Assembly (NCBI GenBank): GCA_016748015.1
Contig: JAAOMT010000512.1
Location: 1,923,598-1,987,597, forward strand
Length of the DNA stretch: 64,000 nucleotides
Direction of reading: 5' to 3'
Source of the DNA: Geosiphon pyriformis
Lineage: Eukaryota > Glomeromycota > Glomeromycetes > Archaeosporales > Geosiphonaceae
Shown in pieces: positions 21,401 through 32,639 of the stretch. The notes under the pieces were generated by a model that searched no databases, was not told the DNA's origin, and saw only the letters and a program-made list of their open reading frames with translations. The translations under genes and the position numbers were made by a program. Numbering within the stretch: position 1 is the stretch's first letter; every line of letters starts with the position of its first letter.

Positions 21401-22210
21401 AGGGGTTTCGGGATCAGAGTGTGGTGTAAAATGTTCTTTTTCAGTTTCATCGGCCCAGTTGGACATTGATCTAAGAGCCATAAATGTTTCGATTATTGGT
21501 TTTTCTTCTTCTGGTTCGAATTTAAAAACTAGGGCTTTTTCGGAGTGTTTGTTGAATGTACCACAAATGGCAGGTACTTGGGCATGTTGTCCTTGGTAAA
21601 AGATTTGTAGTTCTTGGGTTTCCCAGTCTAATTTTGCATTGGCTTTTTGAAGCCAATTGTTTCCGACAAGGGCTTGATACTGGGGAGCATCTATTACAAG
21701 AACTTTGACTGGAATGGTGATTCCATCAAGAGTGAATGGAAAATTGTTAATTTCTTCTACTAGAGTCTTTTTCATGCCATTAACAGTAATGATTACTGTC
21801 TGAGCTGGTCGGTTAACATTTTTCTTTAACTGTTACATCAACTGGTAAGTAATGATGCTTCTGGCAGATCCACTGTCTAGGATCAAGTGAATTGGCTTTC
21901 TTTTTGCTTCAGCTTCTGTGTACATTGCAGTGATAGCTTTTTGATTATTAGCCGCTGCACTGCTAAGCAAGAATGGTAATTCATTTGCTTCTAATTCGAA
22001 AGAGAATATATAAAAGAGATTGGCATTTTCAGCAATTCTGGCTGGTAGAATAGTGGTGTGGTTATGAGAAAGATTTTGTTGTTGTGCTGTAGCTCTACCT
22101 TCCAAGGGTGCAGTATGATAAAAATCTTGTTTTTCTGATACTGTTAAATAACTGGGTTGAGTGTAATAGTGGTTGGGTCTTGGTTGAATGGAATTTTGGG
22201 GAACCAATTA
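21400..22210 (-). pseudogene. Aspartic protease, inner gypsy element
   Basis: The active site LILDSGSARS lies near 21890-21860 and the second-lobe motif LVGNNWLQKANAKLDW near 21660-21620, as in retroviral-type proteases of Ty3/gypsy elements. A stop and frame change near 21800-21830 separates them. It would cleave the Gag-Pol precursor. Confidence 0.87.
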
Positions 22211-22229
22211 GTTGTTTGAACTGATTCTA

Positions 22230-24003
22230 TTGTTGTTTACTTAATATTGGTTTTGTGGTGTGAATTGATTTTGTGTAATCAGTCTTTGAGCAGGTACTTG
22301 ATAATGTTGTGTGAGTGGTTGTTGGTGTTGCTGTTGGATTGACTGTGGGGCGGGCTGATAATAGTTACTTTAGTATTGGGGTCTTAATGAATAGTAGGCT
22401 GGTGGTAGTTAATAATAAAATTGCTGTGGTGGAGGGTAATGTTGATTATTCCTATTTTGTTGGTCTTACTGTAGCTTTTTGCAATCTCTTTTCCAGTGGC
22501 CAGAGATTCTATAGTAATGGCAATTCTGAGGCTGGTTATTAGAAAGTGGTGCAAAGTTATTTTGATTTCGTCTTTGGGGTGGTTGATATCTTTGGGATTG
22601 CTGTTGTTGTTGATTGGTAAAATAGTTTTCAACCTTCTTTGTGAGTTGGTCAATTTTTTTCTCAGCTGCTGAGCTGGTTTCTCCAATTGCCAAATTTACA
22701 AGTTTTGTGCGATTGGCTTCATCCATGGCCATTTTATATCTTTTCGCATGCTGTATAGCAGAGTTTAAATCTTCTGGGGCATGTGGGTGAATCTTTTTAA
22801 TTAGTTTATCTTTTAGACCAGCAATGAATTGATCTAAGATTTGAGCATCAGAATAATAATCATTTGTTTCAAGTTGGCAAATTCATCTGAGAAGTTTGTT
22901 GAATTTTCCAATATAAATCATAACAGATTCAGAAGATTCTTGTTTGATATTGTGAAACCAATTTTGAAGGGTGATGGAAATATTATTGTCAGTGAACTGT
23001 TCAAGGAAGGCTGCTTTGAAAGCGTCCTAATCATTGAATGAAGTGGCCAAGTTTTCAAACCATTCTCCTGTTGTTCCTTTGAGAAAGTAGGGAATTGTTT
23101 TTAACATTCTGGCAGCATTTCATCCATTTGCATCTCCAGCTTTAGTAACTTGGTCAAATCATTCTTGGGGACTGGTCTCAATGTCTTCTCTATTAAATTC
23201 AGGGATTTTTGTGATGTATGCTGTCATTTCATCTTCTTTGTTTTCACTGTCTATTGATTTTTCTTCAGTTATTTCAAAGTCATTTTCTTCGTTTGCTGCT
23301 ATCTTAGAGTGTTCACTTTGATTTTTAGCTAGAAAATCAAGAAGATTGGAACTAATTTGAAGAGGTTTTTGCTGTTTGGTGAGACTTCTAAGTGATGTAA
23401 AATCTTCTGGTCTTGCAAATCAATTCAAGGGTGAATTAGATGTTTGTGCTTGTGCAAGTAAAGCTGGAAAAAGTGTGATGGTGAGTGGGAGTTTTGAACT
23501 GGTTTCTTGTTCAGGTGTTTGTAAGTGTTTGGCAGTTGTTTTTGGTAGTATTAGAGTATTTAGGGTGGTTTTTGAGTATTGCTTCAATTTGTGTTTGCTT
23601 TTGTTGCTTGTTTCTGTCTCTAATTCAAAATCAATAGAATATTGAGACTGCACTGGATATGTTTCTTCACAGTACTTGATAATGTTAAAATTAAGTTCTT
23701 GAAAGTAAGTGGCAAGTGTTTCACTGTTAAGGTCTTCAGTTCTCAACTGTGAATAGTGTGCTAAATTATTGTAAAGGTTGCTTCTAACTTCTGAGATATT
23801 GTAATTTCTAAAAAGATAATTGTTGATGCGGTTTTCAATGTATTGGTATACTGATTTCTTGACAACTTCAATTCCATCTGGAATGTTGAATCTTTGCTTG
23901 CAGTGGGTATAAATTGACTGGTAATACTCTAGAGTTGTTGTGTCTGGTGTGGTTACTACTTTAAATTTGTTTTTGCTGTGTTGTTTCCGTGAGAGAGCAC
24001 CAA
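22230..24003 (-). pseudogene. Gag, inner gypsy element
   Basis: The frame is open from the primer-binding site and no convincing ATG is seen at its start. The N-terminal part carries an acidic region. A retrotransposon-gag core follows near 23150-22800 (GTTGEWFENLATSF, then LQNWFHNIKQ, DAQILDQFIAGL). After a basic, Gln-rich segment comes a nucleocapsid knuckle near 22510: CHYYRISGHWKRDC, in which the second Cys has become Tyr. The CAG-rich DNA near 22600 encodes poly-Gln. Several stops interrupt the frame. Confidence 0.85.
23985..24002 (-). promoter_or_regulatory. Primer binding site of inner gypsy element
   Basis: Two bases after the 5' LTR the element strand reads TGGTGCTCTCTCACGGAA, starting with the TGG complementary to a tRNA CCA end. 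The matching tRNA was not identified. Confidence 0.65.
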
Positions 24004-24004
24004 A

Positions 24005-24962
24005 TGTTACCAGAGGTTTTTGGTCTCTTTTCTTGAATGTTGTAACTGTCTGTTGGTTGCAAATTCACGTTTTTTAGTATTTGAACCTCCAATAACTGAT
24101 TTTATCTTCAAATAATCTCTTATAATTTGAACTGCTGGGCTTATAAGTGGAATGGCCAATTCTTTGCCAGTTACTTTATGTAGTTACATTGTAGTAAACG
24201 TCAACTCTTTCCCAGGAATTGCTCATCTGGAAGCTCACTAAAAATGTGTAGTTACTTTGCTGTGAAAGTCAACTCTTCTACAGGAATCTTGTTTGTAGGC
24301 TACCCTAATGATTGTAATAAGAAAATAAAAGAAAAATAAAAGAAATATAAAAGAAATAGAATTCTGTCAAGGGAAACGTTTTTTATCCAGGTCTGGAGTC
24401 ACTAACAGTTTACTGAAATTGGTAGCTAATCAATTTTAAAACGTTAGTTGGGTTTTGGGGATTTTCCCAGTGCAATAATTAAAGAATTTGGTTTTTCGAA
24501 TTTATTTGATATTTATTTCTTTTTGTGTGTGTAAAAATGATTCTAATTGTTAAATCTGAAGTAAGATACATTTTCTCAAAGAGAGAAGCTCTTCTTTTAT
24601 ACAACTTGTTGTAACACTATTCTTTAAACTTGAACTTTGCTCTTTTTCTACAATTTTGCTGAACTAAAAATATATTTTGGCAAACTACAAGTTATTTCGG
24701 TGAACTATCAATTATTTTGGCAAATTTTTACAAATTTCGGTGAACTTTTGAATGTTACATATTTCGGGGTATTGCATAATTGATCATTGCACTTAGGTTA
24801 CATTTGTGTTACGTACAAATTGGGTTATTAATTAAATGATAATTTTGGATATTTTGCTAATGTAATAAATGATAATTTGAAATGATAATATATGCTAATT
24901 AATGATAAGATTTATAAGAGTAATTTCATGCTAAACAATATCTCTAATTTTGTCTGGTAATA
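24005..24962 (-). repeat. Right (5') LTR of inner gypsy element
   Basis: Pairs with 15124-16104. Starts TGTTACC and ends GGTAATA, which fits an inverted GGTAACA with one C-to-T change. Confidence 0.93.
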
Positions 24963-24966
24963 ACGT
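24963..24966. repeat. Target site duplication ACGT, right side of inner gypsy element
   Basis: Matches 15120-15123. Confidence 0.85.
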
Positions 24967-26990
24967 TACCATTAATAATTCCAAGATTTAAGTTTTCTGA
25001 TATATTAAGGTAAGTTGGCTGGAAATTTGAATAGTTTGGGTAGTTTATATTTGTTTGCTGATTAGGTCCTATGCGATTAGGATTTCTAGTAATAATTGCA
25101 TTTTGACCTAATACTGGCTGGCTTCGAAACTCTGAATGCCAGTTTGGATTTGAAATTGCTGGTTGTTGCTGGTAAGTTCCTTGATTTTGGTACGTAGTGG
25201 GGTATTAATGTGATATTGACATGTATTGATTTCTGAGCATTTAAGAGGGCATGTAATAATTATTTTTGCATGCCTCTTGTATCATTTATGTTTGACATTG
25301 GCCAATCAAATGTCCTATGCATTTGCAAAAATGGCAAACACATGTTTCTGTTCTAAAATTCTGATGTGATGAGCAATTATTTTGGCTGTCACTGAATTCC
25401 TGGTTGCATTTTTGAGGTGTTTGGTATGTGTTATTTCTTTCTGAGTCCAAAATAAGGTAACTTTCTATTTTCTTAGAGAGTTTTTTCCCTAATTGTGTTA
25501 CTCTCTTTTCTAACATTTCTGTCTTGTTTTTCTTCATTACCATGTTAACCATTTGACTATGATTAGTTTTTTTTTCAGCCAATTCAAGAGCTCTGGCAAG
25601 CATAATGGCTTTTGGCAATGAATCAGGATAGGCAGGGTGTACTCTTCTTAAAATGCTGTTTTTTAATCCTCTAATAAATTGATTTAAAACCTGAGGATTG
25701 GTATAGTATCCTTGTTTAATCGCTTCAATCTAATGGCAAATTCGATTGAATTGAGCAAGATATTGGGTGACAGTTTCACCAGTAACTTGCTTGATAATAT
25801 TGAATTCATTCTGTAATTGGATTATGGCATTTGGATTGCTAAAATACTTCAGGAGTGCATTTTTAGATTCAGCAAAGCTCGTGGGTTTTGTTTCTAGGCT
25901 TTAATACCATGAGTTGGCTGTGCCTTTTAGGAAGAAAAATAATGTTTAAATTGCTCTTTGGTTGTTTCAGTTATTTGCCTGGATGGCTTTTTGCACTTTT
26001 CTGAGTCATGTGTGCACGTCCGTTTCTTCTTTCTCTCCTGAGAAATCTGTTAGTTTTGCAATGTATGGTGTGGCTATTTCATTGCCATTTTCTGCTAGTG
26101 GGCTTATTGGTCTAAGAGAAGAGGGATAATATTTCCTTGAGCATTCCTAAAGGTGGCTTCCCTTATATCTGGTTCTTTCTCTTGATTACAAGTTTCTTGG
26201 TTTCTGGACTGGCTGCTTGTTTCAGTAACTGGTCTTGTGATTGTTTTTTTGCTGGTCTCTTTTTCGGATTCTGATTCAGACTCCTCTTCACAGTTTTCAA
26301 ATCCCATTCCAAATTTTGGCTGAAAAAGAGAGTTTTGGGATAGTGATAAATATCCTCCTGTAATTGGTATGTCTTCCCAGTTACATTGTTTAATTTTATC
26401 AGTATAACTAGGAGTTCTTGGCATTTGTAGAGTTGATGTTGATGATAATGCAGCTCCTAATGGAATTTGTATCTTATTTTCTAGTGAAAAATGGTATGAT
26501 TTATTTTCTAGTAAATAAATATGTTGTTTCTTTATTGATTGAGTGACAGTTTTTTTTGGTGTTTGAGCAGGTGTTCCTAGTTTTTGCTGGTTATTTTCTT
26601 GATTAGTTTCTAAATTTTTTTTGATTTTATTGGCACATTTCCTTGTGTTTCCTGTGGATATTAGAAAATTTTCATTGGCATATTGCTTAATTTTTTGATG
26701 GATTTTAACAATAGTTGTGGCTATTACTGCTACTTTCTTTGTAGTGTATTGTGATAATTCTCTATACAATCCAAGTTTTGCATTGTGTAGTTCTTTTTCT
26801 TTTCCTATGTGGTAATTTATTCTGGTGTTAATATAATAAGTGAGAGCAGATTCTGCTGGACAACACCCTTCTGGTAATCTAAGATCACTTTGATTTTGTG
26901 TGTAAATAGCACGGCAGAATTCAAAAACAATAAGGGTAGAGGTTTTTGTCACCACTTTTGTTTCTTTCTTTTTAGCAATAAATTATTGCT
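24967..26990 (-). pseudogene. Gag, outer gypsy element
   Basis: The N-terminal frame (26955-26104, 283 residues) starts from a non-ATG context (KKKETKVVTKTS). The retrotransposon-gag core lies at about 26050-25640 with stops (NWNNQRAI, GTANSWY, LQNEFNIIKQ, QVLNQFIRGL). Next are a Lys-rich helix and an intact knuckle near 25330-25290, CHFCKCIGHLIGQC, with all four zinc ligands. The C-terminal linker runs into the inner LTR at 24966 and resumes as protease at 15119. Gag forms the particle shell around element RNA. Confidence 0.85.
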
Positions 26991-27017
26991 AATTCTTATT
27001 TTTTTTTTGATTTTCTT

Positions 27018-27035
27018 TCCTTGTAAGGTTGACCA
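27018..27035 (-). promoter_or_regulatory. Primer binding site of outer gypsy element
   Basis: Two bases inside the 5' LTR boundary the element strand reads TGGTCAACCTTACAAGGA, beginning with TGG. Spacing equals that of the inner element. The tRNA was not identified. Confidence 0.55.
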
Positions 27036-27037
27036 AA

Positions 27038-27852
27038 TGTTATGAGATGGTTTTCTTGGTATATTTTAATTGTTGATCTCTCATTTTAATTGCAATCAGT
27101 CTCTTGTGAGTTCCTCTATTTTATGTGCTGGATATTAATGATAATGTACTGAAGGTTTTCTCTTGATATTGTGATGTAAGTTTTTTTTTTAATTCTAATT
27201 GTCTTTATATGTTATGTACTTCTTTCCAAAGGCTAATCTGAAATCTACCTGCTGTCTGGGGTCTTCTTTGAGACTATCCTTGCAATTGCCTGATGTGTTT
27301 CTCTAATCTAGAAACATGGAATGTTAATGGCCTTTTCGCAATTTCCCTAAGTATATAATAAAGCTTTTTTCAATTTAATTAGTAATCACGTGAATAATCT
27401 TGATCAGAAATTATTCCTCCAAAGAATTCAGAGATAGAATGATAGTTTTATTCACTAGAGAGGGTATGTGAATTCTATTGTTAATCTCATAATTGTAATG
27501 TTCATTTAATTTATTATTTTTATTAATTTTTTTTGAATAAGATTTTATTTTAAATATTTATTGCTTCTATTTGAAGCCTTTTCATTATTAAAAACTATTG
27601 TATATATATATAATTATTGTTTTACAAAATAACATTTTGTAATATTCTATTTCTGTTATTTCTAAATAGTGCTTGCTGCTATTGTGAAATAGTGCTTGCT
27701 GCTATTGCATGATAGTGCTTAATGCTATTGTAAAATAGTGCTTGCTGTTATTTGTAAATCATTTCTTTTTTTTTATAAATTGTTGCTGTGCTATTTTATG
27801 ATTGGCTAATTTATATTATTTATAATTCCTATTAAATTTTTGAACTGTAACA
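27038..27852 (-). repeat. Right (5') LTR of outer gypsy element
   Basis: Pairs with 8415-9203; starts TGTTATGAG and ends TGTAACA. It carries four 23-bp tandem units at 27665-27756. Confidence 0.92.
27665..27756. repeat. 23-bp tandem repeat inside the right LTR, four units
   Basis: Units start at 27665, 27688, 27711 and 27734 with the same core as at 9042. One unit more than in the partner LTR. Confidence 0.9.
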
Positions 27853-27856
27853 TTGT
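27853..27856. repeat. Target site duplication TTGT, right side of outer gypsy element
   Basis: Matches 8411-8414. Confidence 0.8.
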
Positions 27857-28910
27857 TTATTTTAAGAAATTGGACTCTGCAGTGTCTACTTTGAATCATT
27901 AATCAGTTTTGGTAGGCAAAAATAGTATTAAAATTCTCCTTTTTGGTGAATCAAAATGAGACTATTCTGTCTTATAATAGGTTTAAGGCCAAATTAATTA
28001 ATTTTCTCTTTGGCTGCACAGCTTTTGAAATTAGTAATATGATTTCTCAGGTTGGTGGTTAGACATGTTTTATTCCTTGTTCTCTTGAATCTGGTCATTG
28101 TTTCCAATTTACTCTGATTATATTTGATTCTTAGGTTGATTTGAATTCTGCAATTATTAAGACTAGTACTCTAAAGAAATGCTGTATCTAATGAAAAACT
28201 TGTGGTTGTTAGTACTGCTTTAGGTGTCAAGAAGTAGGTCATTTGGCTGTGGACTGTAAAATATTTCTATTTTTTTTTTCAAGACTCCTGAGATGTTTAA
28301 ATTACATTTTGTGAGTGGTGTTTTTTATGTAAAGGCTTTTGCTTTTTTGGGTTCTTCTGAGTTTCTTTCTTTGGCAGTTTCTACTTCTCCTTCTATTGTT
28401 GTTGGTGATCTCTCAGTGTTCTTTCAGTTGGCTTCTTTGGAGTCTGATTTGGCCAAGCTTTCTGCTTTGGTTAAGTTTATTGTTAAACCAGTTGGTTCTT
28501 TGGTTAAATTGTTTGAACAATTTATTAATAAGAATTTGGTCTCAAGCAGTAAATTTGGCCTTAAAGTTAATAAGATTTTGGTGCATATGGGTTTTTTTAA
28601 TAAAGTTGTTGGTAAGTTAAAGAGAAAGGTAGTTTTTTTAAAAAAAAAGTGCTGCATAGAAGATGTTGATATGTCTGGTAATTTAGAGCACCCAATTGGT
28701 CTAAATGATAATGTGTTTTCTAACTTGATGTCTCTCTAAAAACATGAATCTGCTGTTATAAAGATTAATGCCTTTAAAACAGCTGAATGGCTGGTTGAAT
28801 TAGTTGGTAATAGTGCTATATTGTTTGATATTGTTCAAAGAATATCTTTTTTGGATAAGTTTTCTTCTTCAGCTTTAGTATACTGTGTTTTTAATTGGTC
28901 CAAGTAATTA
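27857..28910 (+). pseudogene. ORF1-like protein, C-terminal arm
   Basis: It continues the ORF1 of 7322-8414. A broken stretch ends in a zinc knuckle near 28215-28260 that reads as CCHC in one frame (CFRCQEVGHLAVDC once frame and stops are allowed for). Then a 148-residue frame (28293-28739) carries a heptad-like Leu/Val-rich helix (LASLESDLAKLSALVKFIVK). This is similar in kind to the predicted coiled coil near 48650-48740 of the LINE ORF1. Two stops lie between 28740 and 28910. Confidence 0.6.
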
Positions 28911-28995
28911 GTTATGTGTAAAAAGTGCATAATTAGTGTCTAGTTTAGATTTCTTAATTTAATGTATAGAACTAAGTAGCTTTTGGACTGCACTC
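28911..28995 (+). other. 3' tail shared with the LINE family
   Basis: This segment (GTGCATAATTAGTGTCTAG, then GATT...TGTATAGAACTAAGTAG) aligns with the LINE 3' tail at 53752-53835 and ends in an A-rich run. A shared tail would be the recognition site for LINE reverse transcriptase. Confidence 0.55.
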
Positions 28996-29681
28996 ATTAA
29001 GCAAATAAAAAAAAATTATTAAAATTAAAATAAAATATATTATAAATTAATTTTTAATAATAATTTATTATTAATTAAAAGTTTTATTTGTTAAATAAAA
29101 AATATAAAGCCATAAATAATAATATTATATATTAATATAAAGTTATAAATAAATACAATACTTATATTATATATAAAACTTATAATAAAATTTTTTTTTG
29201 TTTTTTTTTATATTTATTTAAATAACTAAAAAACAAAAAAAAACAAAAAAGCAACTTTTTATTTTGCTTTTATTTTAAACAATTATTACTTTTTTTTATT
29301 AATATAACTAAAAAAAACTTTTTTTTTTTCTACATTTAAAATTCCCAAAAAAAGCCAATTTGTTAAAAAAGTTTTTTTGGTTTTTATTTCTCTTTGCTAT
29401 TTTGTTTTTGTTATTTTATAATACATAAACTTTTTTATTATTGCTTTAACAATTACTACCAATGGCACAATATCTAAAAAAAAATTGGCTAAAGATATTG
29501 CTTCAAATTTTATAAGTAGAAATCTGGTACAAAAACCTAAAATGTTAATTAGTAAGATAAAACACTTAGATAATAAAACAAATTTAGAGTTTAAATTATT
29601 TCTATAAAATATTAATTAGTTTGAGAATATGAATACTTTTTTAGATTATATAATAAAAAACTTGGCTGCAAATAATATTAA

Positions 29682-30652
29682 TATTATAGATAAACTTAAA
29701 TGAGATAAGATTGTATTTTTAATATATGTAATTTGATAATAGAAGCTAATAGAGTGTTAATATAATAGTTTTTTTAATTAAGTTGGTTATTAATCTTTGA
29801 AAATTTCTTGTTTAAAGTTATATTTATCAAGTTTTTTGTTATAAAACACAAAGTTTTGGTTTTTTTAATTGTGTTGTTCTTATTGTATTTTTTTTTGAGC
29901 TAATGAATACAGTTATTAAAGTTTGGTGTTGTCTTTTTACTCTTTTGGTAAATTAACAAATAAAATTAATATTCAAATCTAAGAGAAGCTTTTCTCTTTT
30001 ATCAGACTATTATAAAGTCTATTTTTAAACAGTTGATTTTTAATATTGCTACTTTACAAATAAAAAAAACAAAAAAAAAACCAAGAAAAAATAAAAAAAA
30101 AATTAGTATTATTAATTACTATAATTAAAAACAATTGGTCCAAATTATTAAAATTTTAAAACTGTTTTATATTAATAATATTTGACCTAAAATAAAGATA
30201 ACAAAAATAATTGGTTTGATTTTAATAATTATAATATTAAGATTATATACAGATAATTTAAAATAAGAAGATTTTATTAAATTAGTTTAAAATATATATA
30301 TATATAATAAAATTGTTTTTTTAAGATTAAAAAATTTTAGAGAAGAGTTATTCTTATTTTTTTTTTGCTTGTTTTTTTATTTGTTAAAACTATTTATTTT
30401 TATACATATTTTCTAGTTTTATAAGATTGTTTGTTATTTTTATTATTGCTTGGTTTTTTTATACTATAATTAGTTATTTTATATTATGATTAATTATTCT
30501 ATATTATTTTATATTATTGTGTATTATTTTATATTATTCTGAATTATTTTGTGTTATTTTATATTATTTTGTATTATTATATTTTTTTATATTATTACAT
30601 ATTAATCATGTTTTTTTAATAGTTTTAAATTGGTTTTTCTATTTGGATAACA
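29682..30652 (-). repeat. Left (3') LTR of AT-rich gypsy element
   Basis: Matches 39387-40413 from its first bases to its end (TTGGTTTTTCTATTTGGATA). Differences seen are mostly transitions. Confidence 0.8.
30473..30590. repeat. Tandem TATTATTTTA-like array in the LTR
   Basis: Roughly 10-bp degenerate units. A matching array occurs in the other LTR at 40240-40365, so it predates insertion. Confidence 0.7.
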
Positions 30653-30659
30653 TTATTAT

Positions 30660-31420
30660 TTTAAATTGAATTTTTGCAAAATTATATATATCTTTAAAAA
30701 TTGTTTTTTTAATATAATGTTTTATTATTATGTTAAGTATTGTTTTTTATAGTTCTTTAAATTGGAAATTTGTTATTTGTTTTATGTTGTTAATTATAAT
30801 AAACTTCAATAAATTATCTAATAGTATGATTAAACAATATTTAAATACTAAATATAGTTAATATATTGTTTTGTAATATAATATTAAGTTGTTTCTTCTG
30901 ACAATTTTTTTCACTTGTTTATGAGCTTTTCTGTTGAATATTTACTTGTTAATATTTATATATAATATTTATAAGTCTAGTTTTTTGCCAATTTTAAAAA
31001 ATTAGTATATTAATAAAAAAAATTTTTTCTATGTTTTAAAAATTTTAAATATATATTTTTTTGTGTTTGGTTCTATAATTAAGTTGTTCAAAACTTTTTA
31101 ATTTTTTCAAGTATTTAAGTACATATATCTTTTTTTTTAATTGTTTATAGAAATAAAAACATTCAGTTTTAGTTGAATTCTTATTCACTTTTTTTTTGCT
31201 TGTATTTCTGTATTATATCTTTTTTTTATTAATTATGATTTCTATTGGTGTTGTAAATTGTTGAATTATTTTAAATAGTTGTTGTAAAAATTTCAAAATT
31301 TTGTCTAAAAGGTTTATGTTAAAAGTATTATTAACTTTTTTTTTGTTTTTTTGGTATTTATATATTTGTTTTACTTAATTCAGCTTTTTATATGTAAATT
31401 GTGTTTAATAATAGTTTTAG
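30660..31420 (-). pseudogene. Decayed terminal ORF of AT-rich gypsy element
   Basis: Next to the left LTR the minus strand still reads FAKIQF, matching DFDKAQS at the end of the outer element's terminal ORF. The DNA further in resembles 9280-9400. Frames are lost. It shows the terminal ORF is old in this group of elements. Confidence 0.5.
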
Positions 31421-31449
31421 ATTTTGTAATATATTTTTAGATCTAATTA

Positions 31450-32560
31450 ATAAAATTTGTGTTTTTAGTTGAGATATAAATAACAACAATTTTTGTGTTG
31501 TGTAATAAAGTTTTAAACAATTTTAATGTACAGCTTTCTTTAAAATTCTGTTTTTTAATTATAATTTATAAGCTTTATTGTTCAAAATTTTATGTATGTA
31601 AAATAATTAATTCTACTTTAGGTCAAATTTTTTATTTCACTGTTTTTTAATTCTAGTATAATATAATAATACTTGGTCTTCAATTTTTAATTTAATTAAT
31701 TGGTCTAAAAAACAATTATTATGTCTTTTTTTCTATTATTTTTAAAAGTTACTAATATTGTTAGCTGTTGTTTTACAATTGTTTTTTAATATTTTTATAA
31801 GCTAATATGTTTTTTAGTATAAAATAACTTTAAAGTTTTCTTTGGTAATTGTTTTTATTAAGAAGAAAGATATTTTTAGTTCAATAAATAGTATGGCTTT
31901 TCTTTTATATATTAGTTTAAATAATATAAATTGAATCATATTTTGTTTTAATATTTGATATATAAATAAGTTTTATTTTTGCATATTTTTGTAACTTTTT
32001 TTTACTAGTATTTTGTACAATATTTAGTTAAATTGTTTTATTAATTCATTTGTCTAAAAATAATATAAAAATAACAAAGATTTTTTTATTTTAAATTTTT
32101 GGCTTAATTTTATTAAAGTATTGTTGATAAAGTAAGTTTTCTAATTAGATGATAATTTTTTTGGACATCTATATTTGCAAATTAGATCTTAATATATAAA
32201 TTCAGTTACTGTTTTAATATCTACAACTAAAATGGCTCAGATTTTTGATTATTTTATAAGATAATCTATAACTATTATAATATATTAATTTTTTTTCATA
32301 GTAATTAAAAAAAATGAAATTAAATAAATCCTAATTCTATCAAATAAATTTTCAACTAAAATAAGTCAAAATAGTTTTGTTACTTTGGTTTCTTCTTTTT
32401 TTTAACAAAAATCACAATTAAGAATATACATAAAATTATTTTTATATATTATTAACCAATAGTATAGATTAATTGTTTTTTTTAAGATAGTATTTTTATT
32501 AAAATATTTTACTGTTGGATTAGAGTACATATTAAACAAAACAATTTTTCTTTTATTATC
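31450..32560 (-). pseudogene. Decayed integrase of AT-rich gypsy element
   Basis: Minus-strand DNA is colinear with the nest A integrases. For example, 32400-32470 matches the Cys pair and RYYWP region at 11030-11100, and 32090-32330 matches the catalytic core. No long frame remains. Confidence 0.6.
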
Positions 32561-32639
32561 TTTTATAACTTGTTGTAATGTAGTATAATTTCGATATTTT
32601 CAGCAATATAATTGGTTATTATAAATAAGATAGTTTTAA

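Larger units (their letters stand above)
15124..24962 (-). mobile_element. Inner Ty3/gypsy element of nest A
   Basis: A 9.8-kb element in the same orientation and with the same gene order as its host element: gag, protease, Cys-rich domain, dUTPase, RT/RNase H, integrase, terminal ORF. Its LTRs are 981 and 958 bp, start TGTTAC and end GGTAATA. It is a different family: LTR sequence is unrelated and proteins are only partly similar. Frames are longer than in the outer element but still contain stops and shifts. It must be younger than the outer element it splits. Confidence 0.93.
8415..27852 (-). mobile_element. Outer Ty3/gypsy element of nest A
   Basis: Its 789- and 815-bp LTRs flank gag, protease, Cys-rich domain, dUTPase, RT/RNase H, integrase and a terminal ORF, read right to left. 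The order RT before integrase and the GPY/F-like integrase tail place it in Ty3/gypsy. Without the inner insertion (15124-24962 plus one ACGT) it is about 9.6 kb. All frames carry stops or frameshifts, so it is dead. LTR ends are TGTTAT...GTAACA; the left copy begins TATTAT, a G-to-A change. The target duplication is 4 bp. Confidence 0.9.
7281..28995 (+). mobile_element. ORF1-only LINE-like element, split by the nested gypsy pair
   Basis: Two arms, 7281-8414 and 27857-28995, make one element of about 2.3 kb. Joined at the TTGT target duplication, the frame runs ...SIWQYVVV then YFKKLDSAV..., which aligns with LINE ORF1 at 47920-48010 (IGLWQKAVVEFAKLEQ). After ORF1 it goes directly to a 3' tail related to that of the LINEs and ends in an A-rich run, with no endonuclease or RT. 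It looks like a non-autonomous partner that used the LINE machinery in trans, comparable in concept to the mammalian half-LINE HAL1. Confidence 0.7.

Noticed and set aside
23985-24002. Naming the tRNA that primes the inner element
   Set aside because: The 18-base site starts with TGG as expected, but I could not match it to a specific tRNA with confidence.
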